DNA of 38,395 nt from Nitrosopumilales archaeon (GTDB taxonomy: Archaea > Thermoproteota > Nitrososphaeria > Nitrososphaerales > Nitrosopumilaceae): assembly GCA_016276965.1 (NCBI GenBank), contig JADNRU010000008.1, forward strand, positions 1 through 38,395. The letters are read 5' to 3'. The notes beneath the pieces were generated by a model, which saw only the letters and a program-made list of their open reading frames with translations, was not told the origin of the DNA and searched no databases. The number at the start of each line of letters is the position of its first letter. Position 1 is the stretch's first letter. The position numbers and the translations under genes are program-made. Of this stretch, positions 16,511 to 24,892 are shown one piece after another.

Positions 16511-17422
16511 TTAGATACTCATTGAGAGTAACAAAGCTTTTTCAGTATGCAACCTGTTTTCTGCCTCATCCCAGACTACTGACTTTGGACCATCAATAAC
16601 AGAACTTGTTACCTCGTTGCCTCTTTTTGCTGGAAGACAATGCAAAAATATTGCATTGTTTTTTGCTGTTTTCATAACAGATGGATTGACTTGAAATTTT
16701 GGAAAAAATCTTTTTATCCTTTTTGGATCACGGTTGTGAATCGAAGAAAAGGTATCAGTCATCACTACATCAGCATTTTTGGCAGATGTTAAGGGATGAG
16801 TTGTAATTTCAATTTTTATGCTTTTCTTGGCTTGTTTTACTACTTTGGAATCTGGTTCGTAACCTCTTGGAGTAGCTACAGAAATGTTAATTCCTGATTT
16901 AGAACACCCGTAGATTAAAGAATTGCAAACATTGTTACCGTCTCCTATCCATGCAATTTTTAGACCACTTAACTTTCGTTTTTTTTCTTTAATGGTCATA
17001 AGATCTGCTAATGTTTGACAGGGATGAAAGGAATTAGATAGTCCGTTAATTACAGGAACTGATGAATTTTTTGCCAACGTTTCTATTGTTTTGTGGTCAT
17101 AGACTCGTGCCATAATTACATCCACATATCGTGAAAGAGCTTTTGCAGTATCTTCTATTGATTCACCACGAGATAGTTGTAGATCATCTGAAGAAAGGTT
17201 AAGAGCATGTCCTCCTAACTGAAACATTCCGACTTCGAAGCTAACACGAGTTCGGGTGGAAGGCTTTTGAAAAATCATTGCCAGGGTTTTGTTTTTTAGA
17301 AGAGGTTGGTTTTTTCCCTTTTTGAGATCTTTTTTTAATTTTATTGCTAAATCGATTATTTTTGATAGTTCATCTTTAGTTAATTCGTCAAGTGTCAGTA
17401 GATCTTTTGTTTTGATTTTCAT
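16511..17422 (-). CDS. argF: Ornithine carbamoyltransferase
   Basis: ArgF makes citrulline from ornithine and carbamoyl phosphate in arginine biosynthesis. The carbamoyl-phosphate loop is STRTR (55-59), followed by FEVGMFQLGG. HPCQTLADL lies mid-protein and HCLPAKRGNEV near the C-terminus provides the catalytic Cys. At 303 aa it is full length. The ATG overlaps the ftsY stop (ATGA), so it is the third gene of pfdA-ftsY-argF. The pairing of an arginine gene with export genes looks like operon convenience rather than function. Confidence 0.95.
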   Translation of the reverse strand: MKIKTKDLLTLDELTKDELSKIIDLAIKLKKDLKKGKNQPLLKNKTLAMIFQKPSTRTRVSFEVGMFQLGGHALNLSSDDLQLSRGESIEDTAKALSRYVDVIMARVYDHKTIETLAKNSSVPVINGLSNSFHPCQTLADLMTIKEKKRKLSGLKIAWIGDGNNVCNSLIYGCSKSGINISVATPRGYEPDSKVVKQAKKSIKIEITTHPLTSAKNADVVMTDTFSSIHNRDPKRIKRFFPKFQVNPSVMKTAKNNAIFLHCLPAKRGNEVTSSVIDGPKSVVWDEAENRLHTEKALLLSMSI

Positions 17423-18648
17423 TTTTTAAAGCCTCCAAAAAGTGAACGCTTCTTTTGAGTTTTTTCATTAGGTGATGGACGTCCATCAGAAATCCATTTT
17501 TTTATCTTTACAGACAATTCGGCAGCTTGAGAGTGGGTTTCTGGAGCAGACTCTCCATAAAGTTCTGCATAGTGGTTTATGTCTTCAGTAGCTATTCCCT
17601 CAAATGGATCAGATTCACGAGTTGCCGATTCAATTTGTTTTTGTTCTGTAATTATTTGAGACTCTGATTTTTCTTCTGTTTGTATTGGTTCTTCAGTTTT
17701 CAATTCTTGTTTTTCAGTAGATGTTGTTGACTCGATTGGTCCAGATTCACCAAATACCGTTTTCAAAAATGATTCTTTATCAAAAGTTTTTAGATCTTGG
17801 TATTCTTGTCCCACACCAACATAAAGAATTGGAGTTGATGTAACCTTTACGATTGACAAAGCTGCACCACCACGCGCATCTGCATCACTTTTTGTAAGAA
17901 TGGATCCGTCAAAATGTACGTGCGCATAAAATTCTCTTGCTTGGCTTACAGCATCATTTCCTGCTAATGAATCTCCAACAAAAATTTTGAGATCAGGATT
18001 TACTACCTTTGTGATTTTAGCTATTTGGTCCATCAAATTTTTACTAGTTTGCATTCTTCCTGCAGTATCGATTAATACACAGTCTATTTTATGAGATTTG
18101 GCGTATAGAACCGCATCTTTTGCAACTGCTGCAGGATCTGAACCATAGTTTTGTGAAACTAATTTCAAGTTTAGTCGTTTAGTATGCTCTTTTAGCTGTT
18201 CAATGGCTCCAGCCCTGTATGTATCAGCTGCTGCAACTACAATAGAAAATTTTGAATTCATTAAAAGGTATGCAAGTTTGGCAAGTGTAGTAGTTTTTCC
18301 TGTTCCATTAATTCCTACAAATAGTATAAGGTATGGTTCGCCTGAATTTTTTTTATCTGAAATTTTTGATTTAATGTCGATTTTCCCAACCGAATCAAAT
18401 AGGCTCGAAATGCTCTGAATTAAACTATTTTTTACAAAAGCTTCGATTTCTTTTTTATCCACTTTGGTTCCTATCAGTTTTTCTTTAAGATCGGATTTTA
18501 TCGAGTCTATTACTTCAATGGCAACATCGGATTCCAATAAGGAAATTTCCAATTGAGATAAAATCTCATCGATGTCTTTTTCTTTGAGTTCTTTTTCACT
18601 GAAACTCTTAGCTGCGCTTGAAAAAGCATTACGGAGGCTATCAAACAT
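17419..18648 (-). CDS. ftsY: Signal recognition particle receptor FtsY with a C-terminal acidic tail
   Basis: FtsY is the SRP-receptor GTPase that docks ribosome-nascent chains at SecY. The N domain (about 1-95) and G domain (about 100-300) are complete: GINGTGKTT (113-121), DTYRAGA (142-148), DTAGR (194-198) and TKSDADARGGAALS (252-265), with GVGQEYQDL after. The conserved TK[LVM]D carries Ser at position 254. Residues 301-409 form a Glu/Ser/Thr-rich low-complexity tail, then KIKKWISDGRPSP (381-393), and end in a basic KKRSLFGGFKK (399-409). In most FtsY proteins the acidic A domain is at the N-terminus. The ATG follows pfdA by 11 nt. Confidence 0.95.
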   Translation of the reverse strand: MFDSLRNAFSSAAKSFSEKELKEKDIDEILSQLEISLLESDVAIEVIDSIKSDLKEKLIGTKVDKKEIEAFVKNSLIQSISSLFDSVGKIDIKSKISDKKNSGEPYLILFVGINGTGKTTTLAKLAYLLMNSKFSIVVAAADTYRAGAIEQLKEHTKRLNLKLVSQNYGSDPAAVAKDAVLYAKSHKIDCVLIDTAGRMQTSKNLMDQIAKITKVVNPDLKIFVGDSLAGNDAVSQAREFYAHVHFDGSILTKSDADARGGAALSIVKVTSTPILYVGVGQEYQDLKTFDKESFLKTVFGESGPIESTTSTEKQELKTEEPIQTEEKSESQIITEQKQIESATRESDPFEGIATEDINHYAELYGESAPETHSQAAELSVKIKKWISDGRPSPNEKTQKKRSLFGGFKK

Positions 18649-18659
18649 GATGTTGACCT

Positions 18660-19082
18660 CTACTGTTTTTGACTAGGTGAAGGTTGCATAAGGCGATTCA
18701 TTTCTTGTTTTCCTTGTTCCAAGCGAGCAACCACTTGTTGCTTTTGTGCTGAATTATCTTTTAATGCAACTTCCATTTCCTTGATTCTGGATTCAATATA
18801 GTTGATTGTTGAATCCCTGTCTTTCTCTATTGCAGTCCCTGAACCTACATTTAAGATAACCTTATCTTTGTTAGTGATTTTTGCCTTCATGAAAGTTCCC
18901 ATTCCCATTGGAATTAATGTTTCAGATTCTGGTTTTTCGTTAATTGTCTTGATTGATTCAATTGCAGAAGCTGCTTCCCTTAGGATGTTAAACAAAGTAC
19001 TTTCCTTTTGTGTCAAATCTGCCAAGTAAGTTTCTAGCATTTGCATTTGATACAATAATTGTTGTGCTTTTTCTTCACTCAT
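18660..19082 (-). CDS. pfdA: Prefoldin subunit alpha
   Basis: The protein is a 140-aa coiled-coil/beta-hairpin chaperone subunit that joins beta subunits in a hexamer to hand unfolded proteins to the thermosome. Long heptad-rich helices at both ends flank the central hairpins containing LIPMGMGTFMKAKI, typical of the alpha subunit. It heads pfdA-ftsY-argF. A TATA-like CCTATAAATG (19106-19115, read from the minus strand as CATTTATAGG) is about 27-28 nt upstream of the ATG, supporting a leaderless start. Confidence 0.94.
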   Translation of the reverse strand: MSEEKAQQLLYQMQMLETYLADLTQKESTLFNILREAASAIESIKTINEKPESETLIPMGMGTFMKAKITNKDKVILNVGSGTAIEKDRDSTINYIESRIKEMEVALKDNSAQKQQVVARLEQGKQEMNRLMQPSPSQKQ

Positions 19083-19206
19083 TTATGACAAAGTTGCTGT
19101 AGATGCCTATAAATGCATTCTTACATAATTTGTGTTGCACTGAAAAAAAATTAAAGATAGAATCAAATTTTACAAATTGTTGAACCCACAGATGATAGTT
19201 AATTTA

Positions 19207-19247
19207 AACAAATATGAAAAGAAAAATAAAGAAAAAAGAAAATTAGT
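19207..19247 (-). terminator. T-rich archaeal terminator downstream of sod
   Basis: Immediately 3' of the sod stop the minus strand runs through several T tracts (five to six Ts each) interspersed with C and A. Archaeal RNA polymerase ends transcripts at such oligo-T runs, without a hairpin. Confidence 0.5.
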
Positions 19248-19249
19248 TT

Positions 19250-19870
19250 TTACTTTGCTTTTGAAAGCCTAGAATCAACTTCGTCCCAATTTACTACGTT
19301 CCACCAAGCAGCAATGTAGTCAGGTCGCTTATTTTGATATTTTAGGTAGTATGCGTGTTCCCATACGTCGAGTCCCATTAATGGAACCATACCTTTTGTT
19401 CTAGGACTGGTCTGATTTGACATTGCAATGTATTCTACTTTACTGGAACTAGGATTGTACACTAACCAACCCCAACCACTCCCTTGTATGGGGGCAGTCT
19501 TGGACGAAAATTGTTCCTTAAAGTCAGCGAAACTTCCAAAAGATGCTTTAATTGCGTCAGCTAAAGCACCTCCAGGTTCACCACCACCGTTTGGTTTCAT
19601 GTTGTTCCAAAATAATTCGTGATTGTCATATCCTCCGCCGTTGAAGTTTATAGCACCTTTCACTTCAGCTGGAACTTGACTTAGGTCAGATAGGATTTCT
19701 TTGATGTCTTTATTTTGAATATCGTTGCTGCATTTTTCTAAAGCGACATTCATCATATCGGTGTATTTTTGGTGATGTTTGGTGTGATGAATTTCCATTG
19801 TTCTTGCGTCAATATGAGGTTCTAATGCATCGTATGCATATGGCATTTTAGGAAGAGTATATTTTCCCAT
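19250..19870 (-). CDS. sod: Iron/manganese superoxide dismutase
   Basis: The enzyme dismutates superoxide to oxygen and hydrogen peroxide. Metal ligands are His28 in MEIHHTKHHQKY, the His of NHELFWNN, and Asp and His of DVWEHAYY. GSGWGWLVY is the conserved core. The metal (Fe or Mn) cannot be assigned by sight. The ATG at 19870 (MGKYTLPKMP) is chosen because TATA-like AATAAATTA (19891-19899, minus) is about 26 nt upstream and would yield a leaderless mRNA; an ATG at 19885 is the alternative and would add five residues. The gene is divergent from the subtilase. Confidence 0.96.
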   Translation of the reverse strand: MGKYTLPKMPYAYDALEPHIDARTMEIHHTKHHQKYTDMMNVALEKCSNDIQNKDIKEILSDLSQVPAEVKGAINFNGGGYDNHELFWNNMKPNGGGEPGGALADAIKASFGSFADFKEQFSSKTAPIQGSGWGWLVYNPSSSKVEYIAMSNQTSPRTKGMVPLMGLDVWEHAYYLKYQNKRPDYIAAWWNVVNWDEVDSRLSKAK

Positions 19871-19944
19871 GTCCGCTTTTTGCATCCAGATAATTTATTG
19901 GTTTAGTAAGGGATGATTATTACAGATCAATACAGGTGAAAGTA

Positions 19945-21981
19945 ATGAAATTTCAAAAATTCATAATTTTATTTTCTGTGCTAGTCATCAATATGATTAT
20001 TGGAGTACAATTCTTTGAAAACCAAAGTGATTTTCAGACTTACTTAGATAAGAGTGGGCCATACATTGGTACTAAAACCGCAATTGAATCTGGTTTTGAT
20101 GGAACTGGAATTACAATTGCAGTAATTGATACAGGTGTAGATTATAATCATCCTGATTTGTTTGGGTTAGGTGATCAGGGAAAAGTCATTGGAGGTTATG
20201 ACTATATCGATAAAGACAGCACCCCAATTGATACTAGCGGGCATGGAACCGAAGTGGCCGGCATTATTGCAGCTGATGGCCAACTAAAAGGGATTGCACC
20301 AAAATCGAAAATTTTAGCATATAGAGTTTCTGACGATGGTAATTCTGTTTCTTCTGATTTGATCATCAAAGCCATTGAGCAGGCAATTGTTGACGGTGCA
20401 GATATTATTAACATAAGTTTGGGAATAAATCGAACCAACCAGAAAATTGACAATGCCGTTAACAAAGCAATTGATCAAGGAATTCTCGTAGTCACTGCTG
20501 CTGGAAATAACGGACCCGAATTGGGAACTATTGGAAGTCCAGGATTAAATCCAAATGCGATAACGGTTGGTGCAACTTACAATAATATTAGTTCTAGTTT
20601 GGTTTCTACCCTCGAGGTAGGTGATCAACGATTTCAGGTTTTACCGATGGTTGGAACCAAAGCCCTTGATGAGCCCATAATAGCTGAAATCCTTTTTGGA
20701 AAATACAGTAGGGAGCGAGACCTTGAAGGAACTAATGTAGAAAATTCCATCTTACTTGTAGAACGTGGAAGCGATGTTGAAGACGAAATTGTTTATTTTT
20801 CAGACAAAGAGCATAATGCTGCCACTGCAGGAGCACAAGCTATTGTAGTTTACAATAGTAAGCCAGGAATATTTTTGGGTGAGCTTACCCATGAACTTGC
20901 AGGTCCCAATTATCAACCATCAATTCCTGCATTGTCAATGAGTAACAAAGATGGTTTGATGTTAAGAGAATTATTAAAAGAAAAAACAATTGGGACTCTA
21001 AATGTTTTTTATAATCCAGATTTTGTTGCATTTTTTAGTTCAAGAGGCCCTGTATCTCCATTTTACATAAAACCGGATCTTGTTGCACCTGGGGTGTTTG
21101 TTAATACCACATTAAATGATGGAAAATACAACTTTACTAGCGGGACAAGTTTTGCTGCACCTCATGTAACAGGTGCTGCTGCTTTGTTATTACAAAAGGA
21201 GCCGGATTTAGAACCTAATGACATCAAATCTATACTTGTAACAACATCAGATTCAGTTTCTGATGCATACGGAAACAAATTTCCTTTTGAATTTGCTGGA
21301 ACAGGAAGATTGAATTTGACAAAGGCTTTTAATGCAAATTTAATCATTTACCCAACTTATTTGACTTTTAATTTGTCCCAAGAAAAACAAAGTCAAACCC
21401 AAATGTTGGAAATAAAAAGTCTGGAAAAAACTACACCTATTACGGTTAGTTTTGAAGGAGATGAAAATATTCATTTCGAGCAAATTTTTGAAAATGAAGA
21501 TGTTCTAATCACTGCTTCATTAAATGATGACAAATTAGGAAAGTTTGTTGGAAGAGTAATCTTAGAAAATGATGGCGTCACATACACTGTACCTATTTTG
21601 GTATACGTAACAAAGGGCATCATTATAGTAAATGATGAAGAAGGAAAATTAAATTTCCAAATCTCATATCCTGAAGATTGGTCTTATGCGAGGATTTCAG
21701 TAATTAACAAAGAAACTGGAAAAATTGATACTACTTCTGTTACTCCAAAAAAGGATTCAAGTATTACAGTTTTTGAACCTGGAGAATATTGGATCGAATC
21801 AAAGATTAGTTCTGATGGTAATACAATTGATGTTTATGAAACCATTCAAGTAAAAACAGCAAGCACTTCAAAGGAATTTAGTTTCTTTGATTCTTTAGAT
21901 ATTCCAGAAAGGCCAATTCTAATTATTTTTGCTTTCATTGTAGTAATAGCATTGGTTGGATTAAAAATCAGAAACAGATGA
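19945..21981 (+). CDS. Membrane-anchored subtilisin-like serine protease (S8) with PA-like insert
   Basis: The 678-aa protein is a secreted protease fixed in the membrane at its C-terminus. A hydrophobic signal segment (about 5-23) is followed by the S8 catalytic domain: Asp62 in VIDTGVD, His100 in SGHGTEVAG, Asn188 in AAGNNG and Ser402 in SGTSFAAPH. Between Asn188 and Ser402 lies an insert of about 120 residues resembling a protease-associated (PA) domain. A beta-rich region leads to a final transmembrane helix (about 655-673) and RNR tail. The ATG at 19945 is preferred because AGGTGA (19934-19939), a Shine-Dalgarno-like site, precedes it by five bases; a GTG at 19936 falls inside that site. 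It likely processes surface proteins. Confidence 0.92.
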   Translation: MKFQKFIILFSVLVINMIIGVQFFENQSDFQTYLDKSGPYIGTKTAIESGFDGTGITIAVIDTGVDYNHPDLFGLGDQGKVIGGYDYIDKDSTPIDTSGHGTEVAGIIAADGQLKGIAPKSKILAYRVSDDGNSVSSDLIIKAIEQAIVDGADIINISLGINRTNQKIDNAVNKAIDQGILVVTAAGNNGPELGTIGSPGLNPNAITVGATYNNISSSLVSTLEVGDQRFQVLPMVGTKALDEPIIAEILFGKYSRERDLEGTNVENSILLVERGSDVEDEIVYFSDKEHNAATAGAQAIVVYNSKPGIFLGELTHELAGPNYQPSIPALSMSNKDGLMLRELLKEKTIGTLNVFYNPDFVAFFSSRGPVSPFYIKPDLVAPGVFVNTTLNDGKYNFTSGTSFAAPHVTGAAALLLQKEPDLEPNDIKSILVTTSDSVSDAYGNKFPFEFAGTGRLNLTKAFNANLIIYPTYLTFNLSQEKQSQTQMLEIKSLEKTTPITVSFEGDENIHFEQIFENEDVLITASLNDDKLGKFVGRVILENDGVTYTVPILVYVTKGIIIVNDEEGKLNFQISYPEDWSYARISVINKETGKIDTTSVTPKKDSSITVFEPGEYWIESKISSDGNTIDVYETIQVKTASTSKEFSFFDSLDIPERPILIIFAFIVVIALVGLKIRNR

Positions 21982-21990
21982 TTTTTTTTT
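21982..21990 (+). terminator. Oligo-T run after the subtilase gene
   Basis: Nine consecutive T residues follow the TGA stop directly and run into the end of the convergent pckA gene. It is the only termination signal in the 8-nt gap. Confidence 0.5.
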
Positions 21991-23597
21991 CAGGAAAGTG
22001 TAGGTCCGGCTTTGCGAATTTCTTCTGATACATTATTGAATTTTCTAAAATTGTCTAAAAACATCTGTGCAAGTTTCTTTGCTGAAAGATCGTATGAATC
22101 CTTATCAACCCAAGTATTTTTTGGATCTAAGATTTCTGGTGGAACATCGGGACACTCGGTGGGGATATCCAAGTTGAATAGATCATTATGTTGAAACTTT
22201 ACGATGTCAAGCGCACCTGTCAAAGCTGCAGTTACCATTGCTCTGCTATATTTTATTTTGATTCTTTTTCCAACTCCGTATCCTCCACTAGACCATCCGG
22301 TGTTGATTAGATATACCACAGTACTATGATTTTTTATTTTTTCTCCAAGCATTTTTGCATAAACAGAAGCTAGTCTAGGCATAAAGGGAGCAGCAAAACA
22401 TTCAGAAAAAACTGCCTTGGGTTCTTTTATTCCTCTTTCGGTTCCTGCAAGTTTACTTGTGTATCCAGACATAAAATGAAACATAGCTCCCTCCTTAGTC
22501 AGCTTCGATATTGGTGGCAATACTCCAAGTGCATCAGCAGTGAGAAAAAGTATTACTTTAGGATGCCCTCCAACACTAGGAAAGATAGCTCCGGGAATGT
22601 AATCAAGTGGATAAGCTGCCCTTGTGTTTTCTGTTAGAGTATTATCATCAAAATCTGGTTTCATTGATTGCTTATCAATGACTACATTTTCCAAAACTGC
22701 ACCGGATTTTATTGCATTCCAAATTTGTGGTTCAGCCTCTTCGCTTAGATTAATACACTTTGCATAACAGCCACCTTCAAAGTTGAAGATTCCCTTGTCT
22801 GACCATCCATGCTCATCGTCTCCTATCAACATCCTGTTTGGGTCTGCAGACAATGCTGTTTTTCCCGTTCCAGACAAACCAAAGAATAGTGCTGCATCTC
22901 CATTTTTTCCAATATTTGCAGAGCAATGCATTGGAAAAATCCCCTTTGAAGGAAGAATATAGTTCATTACAGAAAATATTGATTTTTTTATTTCGCCAGC
23001 ATAACTTGTTCCGCCAATCAATACCAATTTTTTGGACAAATTAATTAAGATGAATATGTTGGAGTTTGTTCCATCTACTTTGGGAATTGCCTCAAAGTCA
23101 TTAAGGCACATTACGGTAAATTGGGGTTCATGTGATTCTAACTCAGCTTTAGAAGGTCTGACGAAAAGTTGTCTTGCAAAAAGGCTTTGCCAAGCATGAT
23201 CATTAATTATGCGTATAGACATTCTGGATCCTGGATCAGCTCCTGCAAATCCATCAAAAACGAATAATTCCTTTCCATCTACGAATTTTTTCATTTTATC
23301 AAAAATTTTGTCAAATTTTCCTGTAGGAAATTGGTGATTTATTTTTCCCCAGTCTACATTTTCATGAGTTTCATCATCATATACAATGTAACGGTCATCA
23401 GGTGATCTTCCAGTATATTTTCCTGTTTTTACAGAAAAAGAACCAGTACTTGTAACGATTCCTTCGTTTTTTTTAATTGCAATTTCGACTAGATCTTTTA
23501 CTGGAAGATTTCTGTGAACAACTGATGGATTAATTCCAAACTCTACTAGTTGTGAATTGAACTTTGTAGTTTTAGACGTATCTTGACTATCAGTCAT
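21990..23597 (-). CDS. pckA: ATP-dependent phosphoenolpyruvate carboxykinase
   Basis: PckA interconverts oxaloacetate and PEP, feeding gluconeogenesis. The ATP-type kinase P-loop is GLSGTGKTALSAD, and the metal site is LIGDDEHGWSD. The oxaloacetate/PEP contact RSPDDRY lies near residue 75 and the family-specific VILFLTADALGVLPPI follows the P-loop region. At 535 aa it is full length. In an autotroph that fixes carbon by the 3-hydroxypropionate/4-hydroxybutyrate route, this is a natural entry to sugar synthesis. The gene stands alone, converging on the subtilase. Confidence 0.96.
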   Translation of the reverse strand: MTDSQDTSKTTKFNSQLVEFGINPSVVHRNLPVKDLVEIAIKKNEGIVTSTGSFSVKTGKYTGRSPDDRYIVYDDETHENVDWGKINHQFPTGKFDKIFDKMKKFVDGKELFVFDGFAGADPGSRMSIRIINDHAWQSLFARQLFVRPSKAELESHEPQFTVMCLNDFEAIPKVDGTNSNIFILINLSKKLVLIGGTSYAGEIKKSIFSVMNYILPSKGIFPMHCSANIGKNGDAALFFGLSGTGKTALSADPNRMLIGDDEHGWSDKGIFNFEGGCYAKCINLSEEAEPQIWNAIKSGAVLENVVIDKQSMKPDFDDNTLTENTRAAYPLDYIPGAIFPSVGGHPKVILFLTADALGVLPPISKLTKEGAMFHFMSGYTSKLAGTERGIKEPKAVFSECFAAPFMPRLASVYAKMLGEKIKNHSTVVYLINTGWSSGGYGVGKRIKIKYSRAMVTAALTGALDIVKFQHNDLFNLDIPTECPDVPPEILDPKNTWVDKDSYDLSAKKLAQMFLDNFRKFNNVSEEIRKAGPTLS

Positions 23598-23722
23598 GAT
23601 TTGAACCTTCTAAAAAAGCAGACAATTTCGAATAAACCAATTTAATCATAGATAAATCGATTCGACTTTATTTTCCTTATTATCTTTTTCTACATTATTT
23701 GGTTGCAGTTCGCTGAGGAACC

Positions 23723-23730
23723 TATTTATT
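23723..23730 (+). promoter_or_regulatory. TATA box for the eL32-eL19 operon
   Basis: TATTTATT is centred about 26-27 nt upstream of the ATG at 23753, predicting a leaderless transcript and favouring that start over the TTG at 23729 (which would lie inside the TATA box). Confidence 0.5.
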
Positions 23731-23752
23731 GAAAAATTCTAGATTCACTCTC

Positions 23753-24157
23753 ATGCCGATCAATAAAGAACAGTTAGAAGTTAGAGATAAAGTAAAAAAT
23801 CACAAGCCAACTTTCAAAAGACCAGAAAGTTGGCGCTACAAGAGATTAGACACCACATGGCGAAAACCAAAAGGTATTGACAGTCATCAACGAAAACAAA
23901 AAAGTAGAGGCCGACCTGGCTTGGTTAAAATCGGATATGGTGGTCCCAAAATTGCACGTGGTCTACATCCTTCCGGTTATACTGATAATTTGGTTTACAA
24001 TTTACAAGATTTAGAAAAATTAAATCCAAAGACAGATGGTGTAAGAATTGCTCACGGGGTAGGAACAAAAAAGAGAACCCAAATCATTGTTAAGGCAATA
24101 GAAAATAAATTTAAAATATTTAATGCGAGAGTGTCTCCAAGTGGTAGTAAATCTTAG
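23753..24157 (+). CDS. rpl32e: Ribosomal protein eL32
   Basis: eL32 is a large-subunit protein shared with eukaryotes but absent in bacteria. The 134-aa protein has FKRPESWRYKRLDTTWRKPKG and SRGRPGLVKIGYGGPKIARG, with a typical C-terminus ending in NARVSPSGSKS. Its usual neighbours uS8, uL6 and uL18 are not adjacent. It overlaps eL19 by 17 nt, so the two are translated together. Confidence 0.95.
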   Translation: MPINKEQLEVRDKVKNHKPTFKRPESWRYKRLDTTWRKPKGIDSHQRKQKSRGRPGLVKIGYGGPKIARGLHPSGYTDNLVYNLQDLEKLNPKTDGVRIAHGVGTKKRTQIIVKAIENKFKIFNARVSPSGSKS

Positions 24158-24596
24158 AACAAAAAAAAGACTAGTCTCAAGAGTTGTTGGGGTTGGAATA
24201 CATAGGGTAAGATTTGACTCTGATCACCTCGATGATATAGCCGATGCAATTACAAGAGACAGTATACGTAGTTTAATGACAGCTAACACAATCACAATTA
24301 AAAAAATTGTTGGAACTTCTAGAGGCAGGGCACAACGAAAAAGAATTCAGAAAAAAAAACGTGGAACAAAACAAGGATCTAAAAAAGGACGTAAAGGTGC
24401 AAGGATTGGAAAAAAACGTGTTCATGTAATCAAAGTTCGTGCATTACGTTATAGACTAAAAGTTGCAAAAGACAGGAAAGAAATTACAAATCCTGAGTTT
24501 TGGAAACTTTACAAAATGATTGGTGGTAACGTTATACGAAATAGTGCACACCTAAGAAGCTTAATCGAGGAAATAAAGACTAATCGAAAATCCTAG
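24141..24596 (+). CDS. rpl19e: Ribosomal protein eL19
   Basis: The protein begins NLRTKKRLVSRVVGVGIHR after the initiating GTG (MVV) and is rich in Lys and Arg, with the basic linker KRIQKKKRGTKQGSKKGRKG followed by a helix-rich C-terminus. This GTG at 24141 places the start at the conserved NLR motif; an ATG at 24123 in frame would add six residues (MRECLQ) not seen in the family. Its end overlaps the opposing ogt gene by 4 nt. Confidence 0.94.
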   Translation: MVVNLRTKKRLVSRVVGVGIHRVRFDSDHLDDIADAITRDSIRSLMTANTITIKKIVGTSRGRAQRKRIQKKKRGTKQGSKKGRKGARIGKKRVHVIKVRALRYRLKVAKDRKEITNPEFWKLYKMIGGNVIRNSAHLRSLIEEIKTNRKS

Positions 24597-24892
24597 AATC
24601 TGTAAATTCTTTTTTCCCAGTCCAAAATTTTTCCTTGTTGAATTTTAATTCCTTCTATTTGCAACATATTTGTTTTAACTTCCTTGCCATATGCATATCC
24701 ACCAATTTTTCCATTGGCCTGAATTACTCTATGGCAGGGAATTATTACGGGAAATTCGTTTTTATTCATTATTCGTCCAATGGCTCTCTGTCCATTCTTC
24801 AAGCCAACAGCTTTTGCCAGTTCACCATAAGTTGTGACTTTACCCTTTGGAACCTCTAAGAGTTTTTTGTAAACTTTTTTTTCAAGATTCAA
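24593..24892 (-). CDS. ogt: O6-methylguanine-DNA methyltransferase, minimal single-domain form
   Basis: The protein moves an alkyl group from O6-methylguanine in DNA onto its own cysteine. The active site is IIPCHRVI. The recognition helix has NGQRAIGRIMNKN, with the arginine finger. Only the C-terminal DNA-binding/active domain is present (99 aa); the usual N-terminal domain is missing. The Cys distinguishes it from alkyltransferase-like proteins, where it is Trp. The TTG start overlaps the dtdA stop as TTGA, which supports coupling. Confidence 0.9.
   Translation of the reverse strand: MNLEKKVYKKLLEVPKGKVTTYGELAKAVGLKNGQRAIGRIMNKNEFPVIIPCHRVIQANGKIGGYAYGKEVKTNMLQIEGIKIQQGKILDWEKRIYRF

Noticed and set aside
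19936-19944. GTG at 19936 as the start of the subtilase
   Set aside because: It lies within the AGGTGA site that is well placed for the ATG at 19945.
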